From contig JAHFTW010000007.1 in NCBI GenBank assembly GCA_023269235.1, positions 1 through 64,000 on the forward strand: DNA of 64,000 bases, in the 5' to 3' direction. This DNA is from Thermoplasmata archaeon (GTDB lineage: Archaea > Thermoplasmatota > E2 > JACPAO01 > JAHFTW01). Positions 29,963 to 37,858 of the stretch are shown piece after piece (the stretch's first letter is position 1; the number at the start of each line of letters is the position of its first letter). The translations under genes were made by a program, and so were the position numbers. Under the pieces are notes generated by a model. The model searched no databases and was not told the DNA's origin. It was given only the letters and a program-made list of their open reading frames with translations.

Positions 29963-31368
29963 GCCAGTCCCCCGCGGCTCCAGCGCCGCCGCAGCCCGCG
30001 CCTCCCAAGCCGCCGCAGCCGACGGAGTTCCCTCCCGCCGTCAAGCAGACCGTCATCTGGCTGCAGAACCAGTTCACGAAGGCCTACAAGGAGGTCCCGC
30101 CGCCGATGCCGGACCGGTTCACGCGCCGCGAGTTCGGCTACATCCTGTGGCCCGACCGCCCCGGCCCGCCTCCGTTCGTGCGCCACCGCTCCTTCGAGTC
30201 CGCGGAGGCCCTCCAGCGTTTTCTCGCCCGCGGCGCGCCGCATTCGCTCTACTACTCCACGGCATACTACCGTCGCCCCGCCGAGCTCAAGATGCTCGAC
30301 AAGCAATGGCTCGGCGCGGAACTCATCTTCGACCTGGACGCCGATCACCTCGCCGACGTCGAGAAGGCGAAGGCGGAGGGGCACGAGCTGCCGCTCGACG
30401 AGCAGTTGCGCCAGGTCAAGGTCCAGTTCAAGCGCCTGCTCGACGAGTTCCTGTTCGGCGATTTCGGCCTCGGCGAGAAGGATGTCTGGATCACCTTCTC
30501 CGGCGGGCGCGGCTACCACGCCCACGTCGTCGAGGAGCGCCTCATGCAGCTCGAAGCCAAGGGACGCCGCGAGGTCGTGGACTACATCACCGGCAAGTTC
30601 CCCGTCAAGCGCGGCGAGGAGGAGCCCGACTTGTCCTCCATCCTCCGGACCGCGTCCATCCCCGTCCAGAAGTTCGGGAAGCAGGTGAAGTCGATCGAGC
30701 AGGTGTCGGCGCCCGCCGCGGACAGCCCCGGATGGCCAGGACGGCTCACGCGCACGGTTCTCACGCTTCTCGAGCGCAACGTGGACGAGTCGGAGGACGC
30801 CGCCGCGAAAAAATGGTTGAGGACACTGCCCAGCGTCGGGGAAAAACGGGCCGAGGAGTTCCTGAAGATCTGGCGCCAAGGGGACCTTCGCACGCGGCTC
30901 AACGGCGGGTACAGCAACCGGTCGTGGAACCCCAACGTGTCGCAGCTGTTCGGGGAGTACCGGAACGCGGGCGTCCTGGCCGGTGCGTCGAGCACGCTCG
31001 TCCTAGTGTACCAGGAGGCGGCCCGGCACATGGGCCTCCCGTTTGCAAAGGGCGAGACCGACGAGCCCGTCACAGCCGACACGAAGCGCCTCATTCGTCT
31101 CCCCGGCAGCCTGCACGGCAAGTCCGGCCTGCGCGTCATCACCCTCACCCGCAGCTCGCTCGACGAGTTCGACCCCCTGCGCGACGCCGTCGCCTTCGGC
31201 TCCGACCCCGTCCGCATCACCCCGCGCAAGGACCAGGAGGCGACCTTGGGCGGCGAGCGCGTGGCCGTCAAGGCCGGGGAGCCCGTCGAGGTCCCGGAGC
31301 GCCACGCCGTCTTCTGGCTGGCCCGCATGGGGGGAACGATTGCCCCGCCCCAGGGAAAATCGACGTAG
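29959..31368 (+). CDS. priS: DNA primase small (catalytic) subunit
   Basis: Synthesises RNA/DNA primers; AEP-fold polymerase. 469 residues, longer than the usual 330-400 because of a Pro-rich N-terminus (residues 2-27) and extra C-terminal sequence. Catalytic aspartates are in ELIFDLDADHL (about 115-125), with the nucleotide-binding TFSGGRGYHAHV downstream (about 178-189). The C-terminal third has TKRLIRLPGSLHGKSGLRV, a conserved PriS segment containing the third acidic/basic site region. The GTG start overlaps the priL stop, so the two subunits are made in a coupled manner. Confidence 0.94.
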   Translation: MSQSPAAPAPPQPAPPKPPQPTEFPPAVKQTVIWLQNQFTKAYKEVPPPMPDRFTRREFGYILWPDRPGPPPFVRHRSFESAEALQRFLARGAPHSLYYSTAYYRRPAELKMLDKQWLGAELIFDLDADHLADVEKAKAEGHELPLDEQLRQVKVQFKRLLDEFLFGDFGLGEKDVWITFSGGRGYHAHVVEERLMQLEAKGRREVVDYITGKFPVKRGEEEPDLSSILRTASIPVQKFGKQVKSIEQVSAPAADSPGWPGRLTRTVLTLLERNVDESEDAAAKKWLRTLPSVGEKRAEEFLKIWRQGDLRTRLNGGYSNRSWNPNVSQLFGEYRNAGVLAGASSTLVLVYQEAARHMGLPFAKGETDEPVTADTKRLIRLPGSLHGKSGLRVITLTRSSLDEFDPLRDAVAFGSDPVRITPRKDQEATLGGERVAVKAGEPVEVPERHAVFWLARMGGTIAPPQGKST

Positions 31369-31412
31369 CGGGCGGGGGGCCCGGGCGAAGCCTGGACTCC
31401 CCAGGTGATGAT

Positions 31413-31430
31413 CGACCTTTCTGAAGGTCG
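31413..31430 (+). promoter_or_regulatory. Inverted repeat between priS and the GINS gene
   Basis: CGACCTT and AAGGTCG are perfect arms around TCTG, just upstream of the TTAAGG box at 31441. It could end the primase transcript or bind a regulator. Confidence 0.4.
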
Positions 31431-31440
31431 CCGCCAACCG

Positions 31441-31446
31441 TTAAGG
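31441..31446 (+). promoter_or_regulatory. TATA-like box, leaderless promoter of the GINS gene
   Basis: CGTTAAGGC, 28 bases before the GTG at 31469. Confidence 0.55.
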
Positions 31447-31468
31447 CTTGGACGGCGCTGGACGGGGT

Positions 31469-32206
31469 GTGGCGGAGGTCCCGGACACAGTCTCCTACGA
31501 GATGCTCCAGGACCTGCTCCGTTCCGAGCGGCGCAGCAACAAGCTCGTCGTCGTCATGCCCCGGTTCTGGATCCAGGCCCGCGAGTTCCTGCAGACCATC
31601 ACGGAGGCCTTCAAGGCCGAGCAGGCCAAGGACCCCTTCGGGCGCCCCGTCATGCTCCTCACCGACCAGGTGAAGAACGCCCGGCACGCCGCCGAGTCCC
31701 TGTGGGCCTTGCGCGAGCGCAAGATCGCCATGCTGGCGCTTGCCGCGACGAAGGACTCCAAGCGTCCCGAGGGCATCACGCCCGACGAGGCGCAGCTCTT
31801 CCAGCAGATGGTGACGATGCTGGAGGCCGGCCGCGTCGCAACGTTCGGCGACCTGCTGCCGCCGCGCACCCTCGCCCCCGCCCCGCTCGCCGTGCCCGGC
31901 CCAGCCGCTGCGCCGCCCCCCATCCAGATGCCCATCCTGGACAAACCCGGCGGCCCCGCGGCCCCGTTCGCCCCGCACGCAGCGCCACCTTCCACGTCCG
32001 GCGCGCCCGTCCAGGTGCCCGCTGACACGCCCGCCGCCGCGCGCGCCGACCTGGTCACCATTCGCGCCCTCGGGGACATCCCGCCCTTCGTCGGCCCCGA
32101 CATGCAGACCTACCTGCTCAAGGCCGGCGACATCGCCACGGTGCCCCCCACCATCGCGCAGCTTCTCGTGCGCCGCAACAAGGCCAGCATCATCCCGGCG
32201 GCGTAG
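31469..32206 (+). CDS. GINS complex protein (archaeal Gins51/15 type)
   Basis: 245 residues. Component of the replicative CMG-like helicase with MCM and GAN/Cdc45. The helical A domain (about 1-115) starts VAEVPDTVSYEMLQDLLRSE, with FWIQAREFLQTITEAFK typical of archaeal Gins51. A long Pro/Ala linker (about 130-195) leads to the small B domain (LVTIRALGDIPPFVGPDMQT, YLLKAGDIATVPPTIAQLLV, RRNKASII). The order A then B is that of Gins51 rather than Gins23. Downstream of priL-priS, a conserved archaeal replication neighbourhood. GTG start at leaderless spacing. Confidence 0.88.
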   Translation: MAEVPDTVSYEMLQDLLRSERRSNKLVVVMPRFWIQAREFLQTITEAFKAEQAKDPFGRPVMLLTDQVKNARHAAESLWALRERKIAMLALAATKDSKRPEGITPDEAQLFQQMVTMLEAGRVATFGDLLPPRTLAPAPLAVPGPAAAPPPIQMPILDKPGGPAAPFAPHAAPPSTSGAPVQVPADTPAAARADLVTIRALGDIPPFVGPDMQTYLLKAGDIATVPPTIAQLLVRRNKASIIPAA

Positions 32207-32208
32207 GC

Positions 32209-32214
32209 CTAAAT
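32209..32214 (+). promoter_or_regulatory. TATA-like box, leaderless promoter
   Basis: GCCTAAATCC, 27-28 bases before the GTG at 32237. Confidence 0.5.
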
Positions 32215-32236
32215 CCAAGGCCCGCGTGGGCAACCT

Positions 32237-32575
32237 GTGCCTGGCGACCGCACCCCGTTCCGCAAGGTGGAGTTCACCGACGACGAGGCCGCCGCCGCGT
32301 ACCACAACAGCCACGACCTGCGCGCGATGTACACGCGGGAGAACACGGAGCGCCGCCGCGCCGGCGCCCACACGCTGCGCCGCCACCTCACCGGCGCGCA
32401 GGACAAGGCGCTCACCGCCCGCATGACGAAGCTGCGCGACGCCTTCGTCGTCGCCAACAACGACGACATCGTCCTCGCCTTCTGCCAGGAGCTCATCGCG
32501 GCCGGCAAGGAGGCCGAGCTGGCCCCCGCGCTCGTCGAGGCCGCCAAACGCTCCACCATTTCCCGCCGGGTTTGA
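32237..32575 (+). CDS. Protein of unknown function (112 aa)
   Basis: 112 residues, soluble and mostly helical, charged (VEFTDDEAAAAYHNSHDLRA, MYTRENTERRRAGAHTLRRH). No family recognised. GTG 32237 has a CCTAAAT box at leaderless distance. It sits in the replication cluster immediately after the GINS gene, 30 bases apart, but with its own promoter. A DNA-associated role is possible from context only. C-terminal KRSTISRRV is basic. Confidence 0.6.
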   Translation: MPGDRTPFRKVEFTDDEAAAAYHNSHDLRAMYTRENTERRRAGAHTLRRHLTGAQDKALTARMTKLRDAFVVANNDDIVLAFCQELIAAGKEAELAPALVEAAKRSTISRRV

Positions 32576-32592
32576 ACGAAGCGGCGACAAGT

Positions 32593-32598
32593 CTTATC
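32593..32598 (+). promoter_or_regulatory. TATA-like box, leaderless promoter
   Basis: GTCTTATCTA, about 29 bases before the ATG at 32623. Confidence 0.6.
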
Positions 32599-32622
32599 TA
32601 GCGCTGGGCAGCCGTCCGCTCG

Positions 32623-33549
32623 ATGCGGCAGGCCATCGTCGTCGTCGTCGCCCTCTTGGTCCTGGTCGGATTGGCGGGCTGCGCGCAAGGAAACTCCCCG
32701 ACGGACTCGTCCAGCGACGCCCCTGGCGTCGAGGTCAAGTCCACCGCCACGACCGGCATCATCAAGGGCGTCGTCGTGGACTCCGGCATCCGGCCCCTCG
32801 TCAAGGCCGTCGTCACCATCAAGGCCGGGGGCAAGATCCTCACCAACATGACGAACAACAGCGGCGGCTTCGGCTTCGCCAACCTGGACCCCGGCACCTA
32901 CTTCGTCTCCGCGAGCAAGGCCGGCTTCCTCACGGGCCAGACGAGCGCCGAGGTCAAGGCGAACGACGACTCCCCGCCCTCCGTCCGCCTCGTCCTCGAG
33001 CCCGACCGCGCCTACAGCAAGCCCTACTACTCCGTCCAGAAGCAGGCCGGCTACATCGAGTGCACCACGAGCGTCATCGCCACCTGCGGCGCCCCCAACG
33101 TCGTCTCCAATGTCCTGCTGTGCCCGGCCTTCAACATCTGCCTCGGCAACATCACGGACGACCGCTTCGGGATCGACTTCTACTACGAGCCGAACGCCAG
33201 CATGATCCAGAGCGAGATGTTCTGGGACACCTCGCAGGCGCTCAGCCCCGAGCTCACCCTCTCCATGGAGAATATCTCCGAGTGCGTGGCCCCTGGCGAC
33301 TCCTACAATGAGGGCGTCACCGGCACGTCGCCCATCTTCAACATCGCGGACGCCAAGGAGATCGCGGCCGGCACCATCGGCGGCCGGTGCTCCATCTTCC
33401 ACAGCGTCTTCTCCGGCGGCGTCGGAGGCACCCCGGCCGGCGTCACCGCGCAGCAGAAGTTCGAGATCATCAGCCACTCGTTCTACGGCTACAACGCGCC
33501 CGAGGGATGGCGCTTCTCCAAAGACGGCAACCCGCCCACTCCGGCGTGA
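32623..33549 (+). CDS. Lipoprotein with carboxypeptidase-regulatory-like domain, copy 1
   Basis: 308 residues. Lipobox VGLAGC (Cys about 20). Residues about 35-125 form a carboxypeptidase regulatory-like (transthyretin-fold) domain: TTGIIKGVVVDSGIRPLVKA, GGFGFANLDPGTYFVSASKA, GFLTGQTSAEVKANDD. The rest is a unique domain with cysteines (IECTTSVIATCG, LLCPAFNICLGN, SECVAPG, GRCSIF) probably in disulphides. The end reads FYGYNAPEGWRFSKDGNPP. The next gene is a clear paralogue. Function unknown; likely an outer-surface binding protein. Confidence 0.8.
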   Translation: MRQAIVVVVALLVLVGLAGCAQGNSPTDSSSDAPGVEVKSTATTGIIKGVVVDSGIRPLVKAVVTIKAGGKILTNMTNNSGGFGFANLDPGTYFVSASKAGFLTGQTSAEVKANDDSPPSVRLVLEPDRAYSKPYYSVQKQAGYIECTTSVIATCGAPNVVSNVLLCPAFNICLGNITDDRFGIDFYYEPNASMIQSEMFWDTSQALSPELTLSMENISECVAPGDSYNEGVTGTSPIFNIADAKEIAAGTIGGRCSIFHSVFSGGVGGTPAGVTAQQKFEIISHSFYGYNAPEGWRFSKDGNPPTPA

Positions 33550-33579
33550 CGCGACGCGTCCCCAAAGGCGGAAGCAAGC

Positions 33580-33585
33580 CTTATG
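33580..33585 (+). promoter_or_regulatory. TATA-like box, leaderless promoter
   Basis: GCCTTATGTC, about 29 bases before the ATG at 33610. It argues against the in-frame ATG at 33583, which lies inside the box. Confidence 0.55.
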
Positions 33586-33609
33586 TCGGGTCCGCTCCGG
33601 TCCCTTCCG

Positions 33610-34542
33610 ATGCGAAGCGCAAAGCCCCTCGTGGCGGCCGCCCTCCTGTTCGCCGCCCTCTTGGCCGGTTGCGCCACCAAAGGGACCGAGGCAAGCTCCA
33701 CAAGCGACCCCGGCATCGACGTCAAGTCCACCGCCACAACGGGCGTCATCAAGGGCGTCGTCGTGGACGCCGCCATCAAGCCGCTCGTCAAGGCCCTCGT
33801 CACGATCAAGGCGGGCGGAAAGACCCTGACCAACTCCACCAACGCGAACGGCGGCTTCGGTTTCTCTGGCCTTGAGCCGGGCACTTACTTCGTCTCCGCC
33901 AGCAAGCTCGGCTTCGCCGCCGGCCAGACCTCGGTCGAGGTCAAGGCCAACGACGACAATCCGCCCACCATCCGCATCGCCCTGGAGGCCGAGAAGGGGT
34001 TCGTCAAGCCGTACGCTGTGGGGGAGAAATTCTCAGGGTACATCGAGTGCGGCGTCGGGACCATCGTCATTCTCGTCGCGGTCTGCGCCGTCCCGAACAT
34101 CGCCGGGGACATCACGGACGACACGTTCTCGCACTTCATCACGCTCGACGCGGGCGTCCCCTCCTGGATCACCGGCGAGCTGGTCTGGCAGTCCTCGCAG
34201 GCGCTGGGGGGCAGCCTGAAGATCGCCGTGCGCTCCTCCACGCTCGACGCCTGGAACCAGGGAAGCTACATCGCCGGCGTGAACTCGAGCACCGGGCCCT
34301 CGCCGCTCAAGTACGCCGCCTCGAAGGCGGACATCGACAAGGCCGGCCTCGGCAACAACAGCATCGGGTTGGAGCTGGATGTCTTCACCTCCAACGGCGT
34401 GTGCGATCCCGTGGCCAACGTCTGCGTCGCAGGCGCCACGCTCCAGCAGAAGTTCGACCTCATCACGCACATGTTCTACGGGTTCCGCCCTCTCGCGGAC
34501 TACCGGTTCACCAAGGACGGCGAGCCGAAGCCGCCGCAGTAG
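33610..34542 (+). CDS. Lipoprotein with carboxypeptidase-regulatory-like domain, copy 2
   Basis: 310 residues. Paralogue of the preceding gene along its whole length: lipobox LLAGC (Cys 21), VKSTATTGVIKGVVVDAAIK, GFSGLEPGTYFVSASKLGFA, then a ~180-residue domain ending MFYGFRPLADYRFTKDGEPK. It keeps the IEC, AVCAVPN, GVCDPVANVC cysteine pattern only partly, so the tip domain has diverged. ATG 33610 is preferred over 33583 because of the promoter box. Its stop abuts the archease stop on the other strand with no base between. Confidence 0.8.
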   Translation: MRSAKPLVAAALLFAALLAGCATKGTEASSTSDPGIDVKSTATTGVIKGVVVDAAIKPLVKALVTIKAGGKTLTNSTNANGGFGFSGLEPGTYFVSASKLGFAAGQTSVEVKANDDNPPTIRIALEAEKGFVKPYAVGEKFSGYIECGVGTIVILVAVCAVPNIAGDITDDTFSHFITLDAGVPSWITGELVWQSSQALGGSLKIAVRSSTLDAWNQGSYIAGVNSSTGPSPLKYAASKADIDKAGLGNNSIGLELDVFTSNGVCDPVANVCVAGATLQQKFDLITHMFYGFRPLADYRFTKDGEPKPPQ

Positions 34543-34968
34543 CTACAGGTCGAGCACGACGCGCAGCGCCCAATGGGCGCCGTCGCGCGCGAAGCGGACG
34601 CCGTGGTAGGTGACCGCCTTCACCTCGATGCCGCGTCCGTGCCGAGCGGGCTCGTGCAGGAGCCCGTTGCCGTGCCCGGTGGCGGTCCAGGTCGCCCCCT
34701 CTTGCGCCACGACGACGCCGCCGCCGAGCCACACCAGGTCCTCGGACTGCTGGAGCCACACCAGCTCCGCGAGGAACGCGACGGCAAGCGCCTCCAGGTC
34801 CGGGGCCTCGACGCGCACGGCCATCTCCCGATCGGGCGTCAGCTCGTGCGGGTCGCGGCCGGCGAGCAGCTCGCTGAGCGCGAGCGCCGCTTCGGCGAGC
34901 GCCTCGCCGGCGGTCGGCGCCTCTGTCTCGATGGCGACATCGGCGGTGTGGTCCACGAGTCGTCTCAT
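34543..34968 (-). CDS. Archease (RtcB ligase activator)
   Basis: Small protein that stimulates and broadens the RNA ligase RtcB in tRNA splicing and repair. 141 residues. MRRLVDHTADVAIETEAPTA is the family N-terminus with the conserved DHTAD metal-binding aspartate/histidine; FLAELVWLQQSEDLVW and VKAVTYHGVRFARDG carry other conserved residues. The frame is open far upstream, but the ATG at 34968 is at the conserved N-terminus and overlaps the stop of the CPBP gene (ATGA). RtcB itself is not in this window. Operon order: thioesterase, CPBP protease, archease. Confidence 0.92.
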   Translation of the reverse strand: MRRLVDHTADVAIETEAPTAGEALAEAALALSELLAGRDPHELTPDREMAVRVEAPDLEALAVAFLAELVWLQQSEDLVWLGGGVVVAQEGATWTATGHGNGLLHEPARHGRGIEVKAVTYHGVRFARDGAHWALRVVLDL

Positions 34969-35753
34969 CCTGGCACCAGGACCGCGCTCGCGAGCTGGAC
35001 GAAGTCGAAGACGAAGTGCGCGGCGATGACGACCCACAAGCTGGCGCCGCGCTTCACGAGGAGGCCGAAGCCGAGGCCGAGAAGCCCGGGGATGACGAGC
35101 TGCAAGACGGTCCCGTAGCCGATGTGGGCAAGGGCGAAGAGCGCGGCCTGGCCCCACACGCCGACCCAACGCTGGAGGACACCGCGGAAGAGGATCTCCT
35201 CGCCGACGGCCGCGGTGAGGCTCAGCACAAGGGCGAGCCGGAGGGTCATCGCCTTGGCGAGCTCGTCGGCGACCGGGTTGGTCGGCATCCAGCCCAGGCG
35301 GTCGAGCAGGAGGCCCAGAAGGACGATGGCCGCGATGGCCGCGAGGCCGAGGCCGGTGCCTTTGAGGAGGGAGCGCGCCGGGGTGTGCAGTCGCAGGTAG
35401 GCCAGAGTGCCCACGACGGATTTGCGGCGCGTGGCGAGGAGCCAGGCGACCGGGATGACGCCCATGAGCACGAACGTGACGAGGGCGTTGAGCAGGATGG
35501 CCTGGCCGTCGAGGGGGCCGGTCGTGGGCGAGGTGCCGGCAAGGGCCTGCGCGATGGCGACGACAAGGCTCAGGACCGCGAAGAGGCCGAGGATGGCAAG
35601 GTCCAGGCCGAGGAGGATGTTGGCGGCGACGGCGAGGGGGCCTTTGCGGGCCTCGTCCGGCGCGACCGGGGGCGCCGGCGGCGCTTGGGGCAACCACGCC
35701 CCCGTCGCCGGGTGAAAGGGCCTGGGCGTGCTGGCGGCGCCCGCGTCCGGCAC
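34965..35753 (-). CDS. CPBP-family intramembrane metalloprotease
   Basis: 262 residues. A Pro-rich cytosolic N-terminus (about 1-45) and about seven hydrophobic segments. The glutamate-histidine site of the CAAX-prenyl-protease/bacteriocin-processing family is intact: VGEEILFRGVLQRW (EEx3R), LFALAHIGYG (FxxxH) and the C-terminal AAHFVFDF. The substrate is unknown; in archaea such proteins are often linked to membrane protein or peptide processing. GTG 35753 lies one base after the thioesterase stop. Its stop overlaps the archease ATG. Confidence 0.85.
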   Translation of the reverse strand: MPDAGAASTPRPFHPATGAWLPQAPPAPPVAPDEARKGPLAVAANILLGLDLAILGLFAVLSLVVAIAQALAGTSPTTGPLDGQAILLNALVTFVLMGVIPVAWLLATRRKSVVGTLAYLRLHTPARSLLKGTGLGLAAIAAIVLLGLLLDRLGWMPTNPVADELAKAMTLRLALVLSLTAAVGEEILFRGVLQRWVGVWGQAALFALAHIGYGTVLQLVIPGLLGLGFGLLVKRGASLWVVIAAHFVFDFVQLASAVLVPG

Positions 35754-35754
35754 G

Positions 35755-36291
35755 TCAGCCCCACCGATGCCACGCGGGGTGACCTTCCTTGACGGCGACG
35801 AAGGTGCCGTCGCAGGTGGCGGTGACCTTCCCTTCGCAGAACACGCCGCAGTGGATGGTGGCGCGGTCTTCGGAGATTGCCGTGATGAACGCCTGCAGCA
35901 GGAGCGGCTTGCCCGCCGGCGTCGGGCGGCGCAGACGAACATGGAAGTCGGCCGTGACGGTGCATTGGGGCTCGGTCCAGCCCCATTTGTGCATGAGCCC
36001 CGTCGCGGCGGCCCAGTTGCTGTGGCAGTCGAGCAGGGTGCCGAGGATGCCGCCGTTGACCACGCCGGGGAACGCCTGGTGGTGGGCGGCGGGCGTGAAC
36101 TCCATGACGAAGCGGGCCGGCGGCGGCGTGGCGGGGCCGCCGGGGACGCCAGGGGCCGGGCCGGGCGTGGGCTCCCCGATGCGCTGGAGGTCGCCCTCCC
36201 AGTGGCTCTTGATGCGCAAGCCCTGCGCGTTGGCGGGGCCGCAGCCGAAGCAGATGCTCTTGGGCGCGAACCGGTCCTGGTCGGACTGCAT
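35755..36291 (-). CDS. PaaI-family hotdog thioesterase
   Basis: 178 residues. A cysteine-bearing N-terminal segment (SICFGCGPANAQGLR) common in this group precedes a hotdog domain (about 60-175). FPGVVNGGILGTLLDCHSNW is the active-site helix signature of PaaI-type acyl-CoA thioesterases, and VTADFHVRLRRPTPAGKPLL the following strand. A Pro/Gly loop (GPAPGVPGGPATPPP) is inserted before the fold. Likely hydrolyses an acyl- or aryl-CoA. First gene of the thioesterase-CPBP-archease operon; ATG 36291. Confidence 0.85.
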   Translation of the reverse strand: MQSDQDRFAPKSICFGCGPANAQGLRIKSHWEGDLQRIGEPTPGPAPGVPGGPATPPPARFVMEFTPAAHHQAFPGVVNGGILGTLLDCHSNWAAATGLMHKWGWTEPQCTVTADFHVRLRRPTPAGKPLLLQAFITAISEDRATIHCGVFCEGKVTATCDGTFVAVKEGHPAWHRWG

Positions 36292-36349
36292 GACGCCCTC
36301 GCATGGCCGGGGACGCTTTGGGCGTTTGCCTTGCGTCCCTGGGGTCCGG

Positions 36350-37780
36350 TCAGTGCAGGAGCGCTGGCCGCCCCTCGCCGGGGGCGTAGAGCGACCAGCC
36401 GCGCAGGAACCCGACTGATGTCAGGGAGGCACGCGAATCCTCAGGCTTGGCGTCAGCGTTGTGGGCGCACTTGTCCGTGCACCCGTCCGCGAAGGCGACG
36501 TAGAACGTCCCGTCGGGGGCGACGGAGCCGTCGATGAAGTCGAGGAGGTTGCGGCTCGGGTCGCCGCCGCCGCCCTGCCAGATCCCGCCGACCTGAACGG
36601 GGTCGTCGGCGGGCGTGGCGCGGTACGAGGTGAAGGTCGGGGAGACCGCGTCGGCGTCCTCGGTCGTGACGATGTAGAGGCCCCACGTCGCGTTGGCGGG
36701 GACGTTCGTCGGGGAGCCCGACGCGCTCGTGCCGAGGAAGGCGATGGCGAGGCGGCCGTCCGAGCCGGTGGCGAGCGCGCTGAAGCTCGTCGCGTCCACG
36801 CCGGGCGGGTTGACCTGGAAGACGCCGTCCCAGGTGGCGCCCAGGTCGTGGCTGCGGGCGAGGACCTGGTGGAACGCCGCGTCCTGGAAGAGGAAGTACA
36901 TCGTGCCGTCGGGCGTGAAGGCGACTTCGGGGTCGAGGCTCGTCGGGTTCGGGCTCGCGGGGCCCGGCGTGAAGCTCCAGGTCAAGCCGGAGTCGCGCGT
37001 GGAGACGAGATACGGCTGCGGGCAGCTCGGGCCGGTGCGGCCGAAGACCACGGTGCCGTCGGGGGCCGAGGTCGGGTGGCCGTTCTGGCCGGAGCCGCAG
37101 CCGGTCGAGGGGCCGCCGCCTTCCTGCGCGGGCACGACGTTGACGACGGTGTTGCGGTCCCACACCCAAGTCGCGCCGCCGTCGTAGCTGACGCCGCAGT
37201 TGGTGGTCGCGATGCCGTTGTAGCACATGTACGCCACCGTGGGCCACTGCGCGCCGGCGAGCGGGTTGGCGCCCGGGCCCGGGACGCCGGTGGCGAACTT
37301 CTGGTGGTCGTAGGCGCCGCGGCCGCACTCGGGCATGGGGTTCGCGACCCAGGTCGCGCCGTCGTCGTCGGAGGTGTAGATGCGCGAGCAGGCGAGCGTG
37401 ACCGTCATGGGGACGTCATAGACGCGGTCCGTGAGCGTGTCCACCCAGAGCATCGGGTCGGAGTTGCCGAGCGGGTCGTCGTACACGACCTTCCAGGTCG
37501 CCCCGGCGTCGTGGCTCGCGACGACAGCGCTTCCGGAGCTGACGAACAGCGCGCCGCTCGAGGTGATGCCGAGGTTGGGCTCCGCACCATCGTGGCCGAT
37601 GGGGACGAAGCCGGCCTTGCCGAGTGCGAGGACGGGGGCGTCCACGAGGGTCCCGTCGCGGTACGACTGGATCCCCTCGGGCAGTCCGGCGGTAGTCGTG
37701 GACGCAGAGTGGGTCGTCGAGGAGGGTTGCGCGCATCCCGCGGCAAGAAGAAGGGCGATCAGCAGGAGCGCGGTTCGCAT
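36350..37780 (-). CDS. BNR/sialidase-like repeat lipoprotein
   Basis: 476 residues. Lipobox LLAAGC (Cys 16) after MRTALLLIAL. The mature protein is a beta-propeller of the sialidase-like superfamily: repeated Asp-box style S-x-D-x-G-x-T-W motifs (SHDAGATWKVVYD, TSDDDGATWVANP, SYDGGATWVWDR, STRDSGLTWSF, SHDLGATWDG). No full sialidase catalytic arginine triad is evident, so it is more likely a binding or photosynthesis-factor-like propeller than an active sialidase. Several cysteines suit an exported protein. It is divergent from mutY with 78 bases between starts. Confidence 0.82.
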   Translation of the reverse strand: MRTALLLIALLLAAGCAQPSSTTHSASTTTAGLPEGIQSYRDGTLVDAPVLALGKAGFVPIGHDGAEPNLGITSSGALFVSSGSAVVASHDAGATWKVVYDDPLGNSDPMLWVDTLTDRVYDVPMTVTLACSRIYTSDDDGATWVANPMPECGRGAYDHQKFATGVPGPGANPLAGAQWPTVAYMCYNGIATTNCGVSYDGGATWVWDRNTVVNVVPAQEGGGPSTGCGSGQNGHPTSAPDGTVVFGRTGPSCPQPYLVSTRDSGLTWSFTPGPASPNPTSLDPEVAFTPDGTMYFLFQDAAFHQVLARSHDLGATWDGVFQVNPPGVDATSFSALATGSDGRLAIAFLGTSASGSPTNVPANATWGLYIVTTEDADAVSPTFTSYRATPADDPVQVGGIWQGGGGDPSRNLLDFIDGSVAPDGTFYVAFADGCTDKCAHNADAKPEDSRASLTSVGFLRGWSLYAPGEGRPALLH

Positions 37781-37858
37781 CGGGCGGGGCGTCCTCGGTG
37801 AGGCCAAAGCCGTTTCGGTGGCCGCAACGGCCATGCGGGGCGGACGGCTCGGCCGCGC

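Noticed and set aside
34543-35697. 384-codon version of archease
   Set aside because: The extra N-terminus is out-of-frame CPBP sequence; archease begins at MRRLVDHTAD with an ATGA overlap.
36350-37780. Active sialidase
   Set aside because: Asp-box repeats are clear, but I could not find the arginine triad and nucleophilic Tyr/Glu pair, so only a sialidase-like propeller is claimed.
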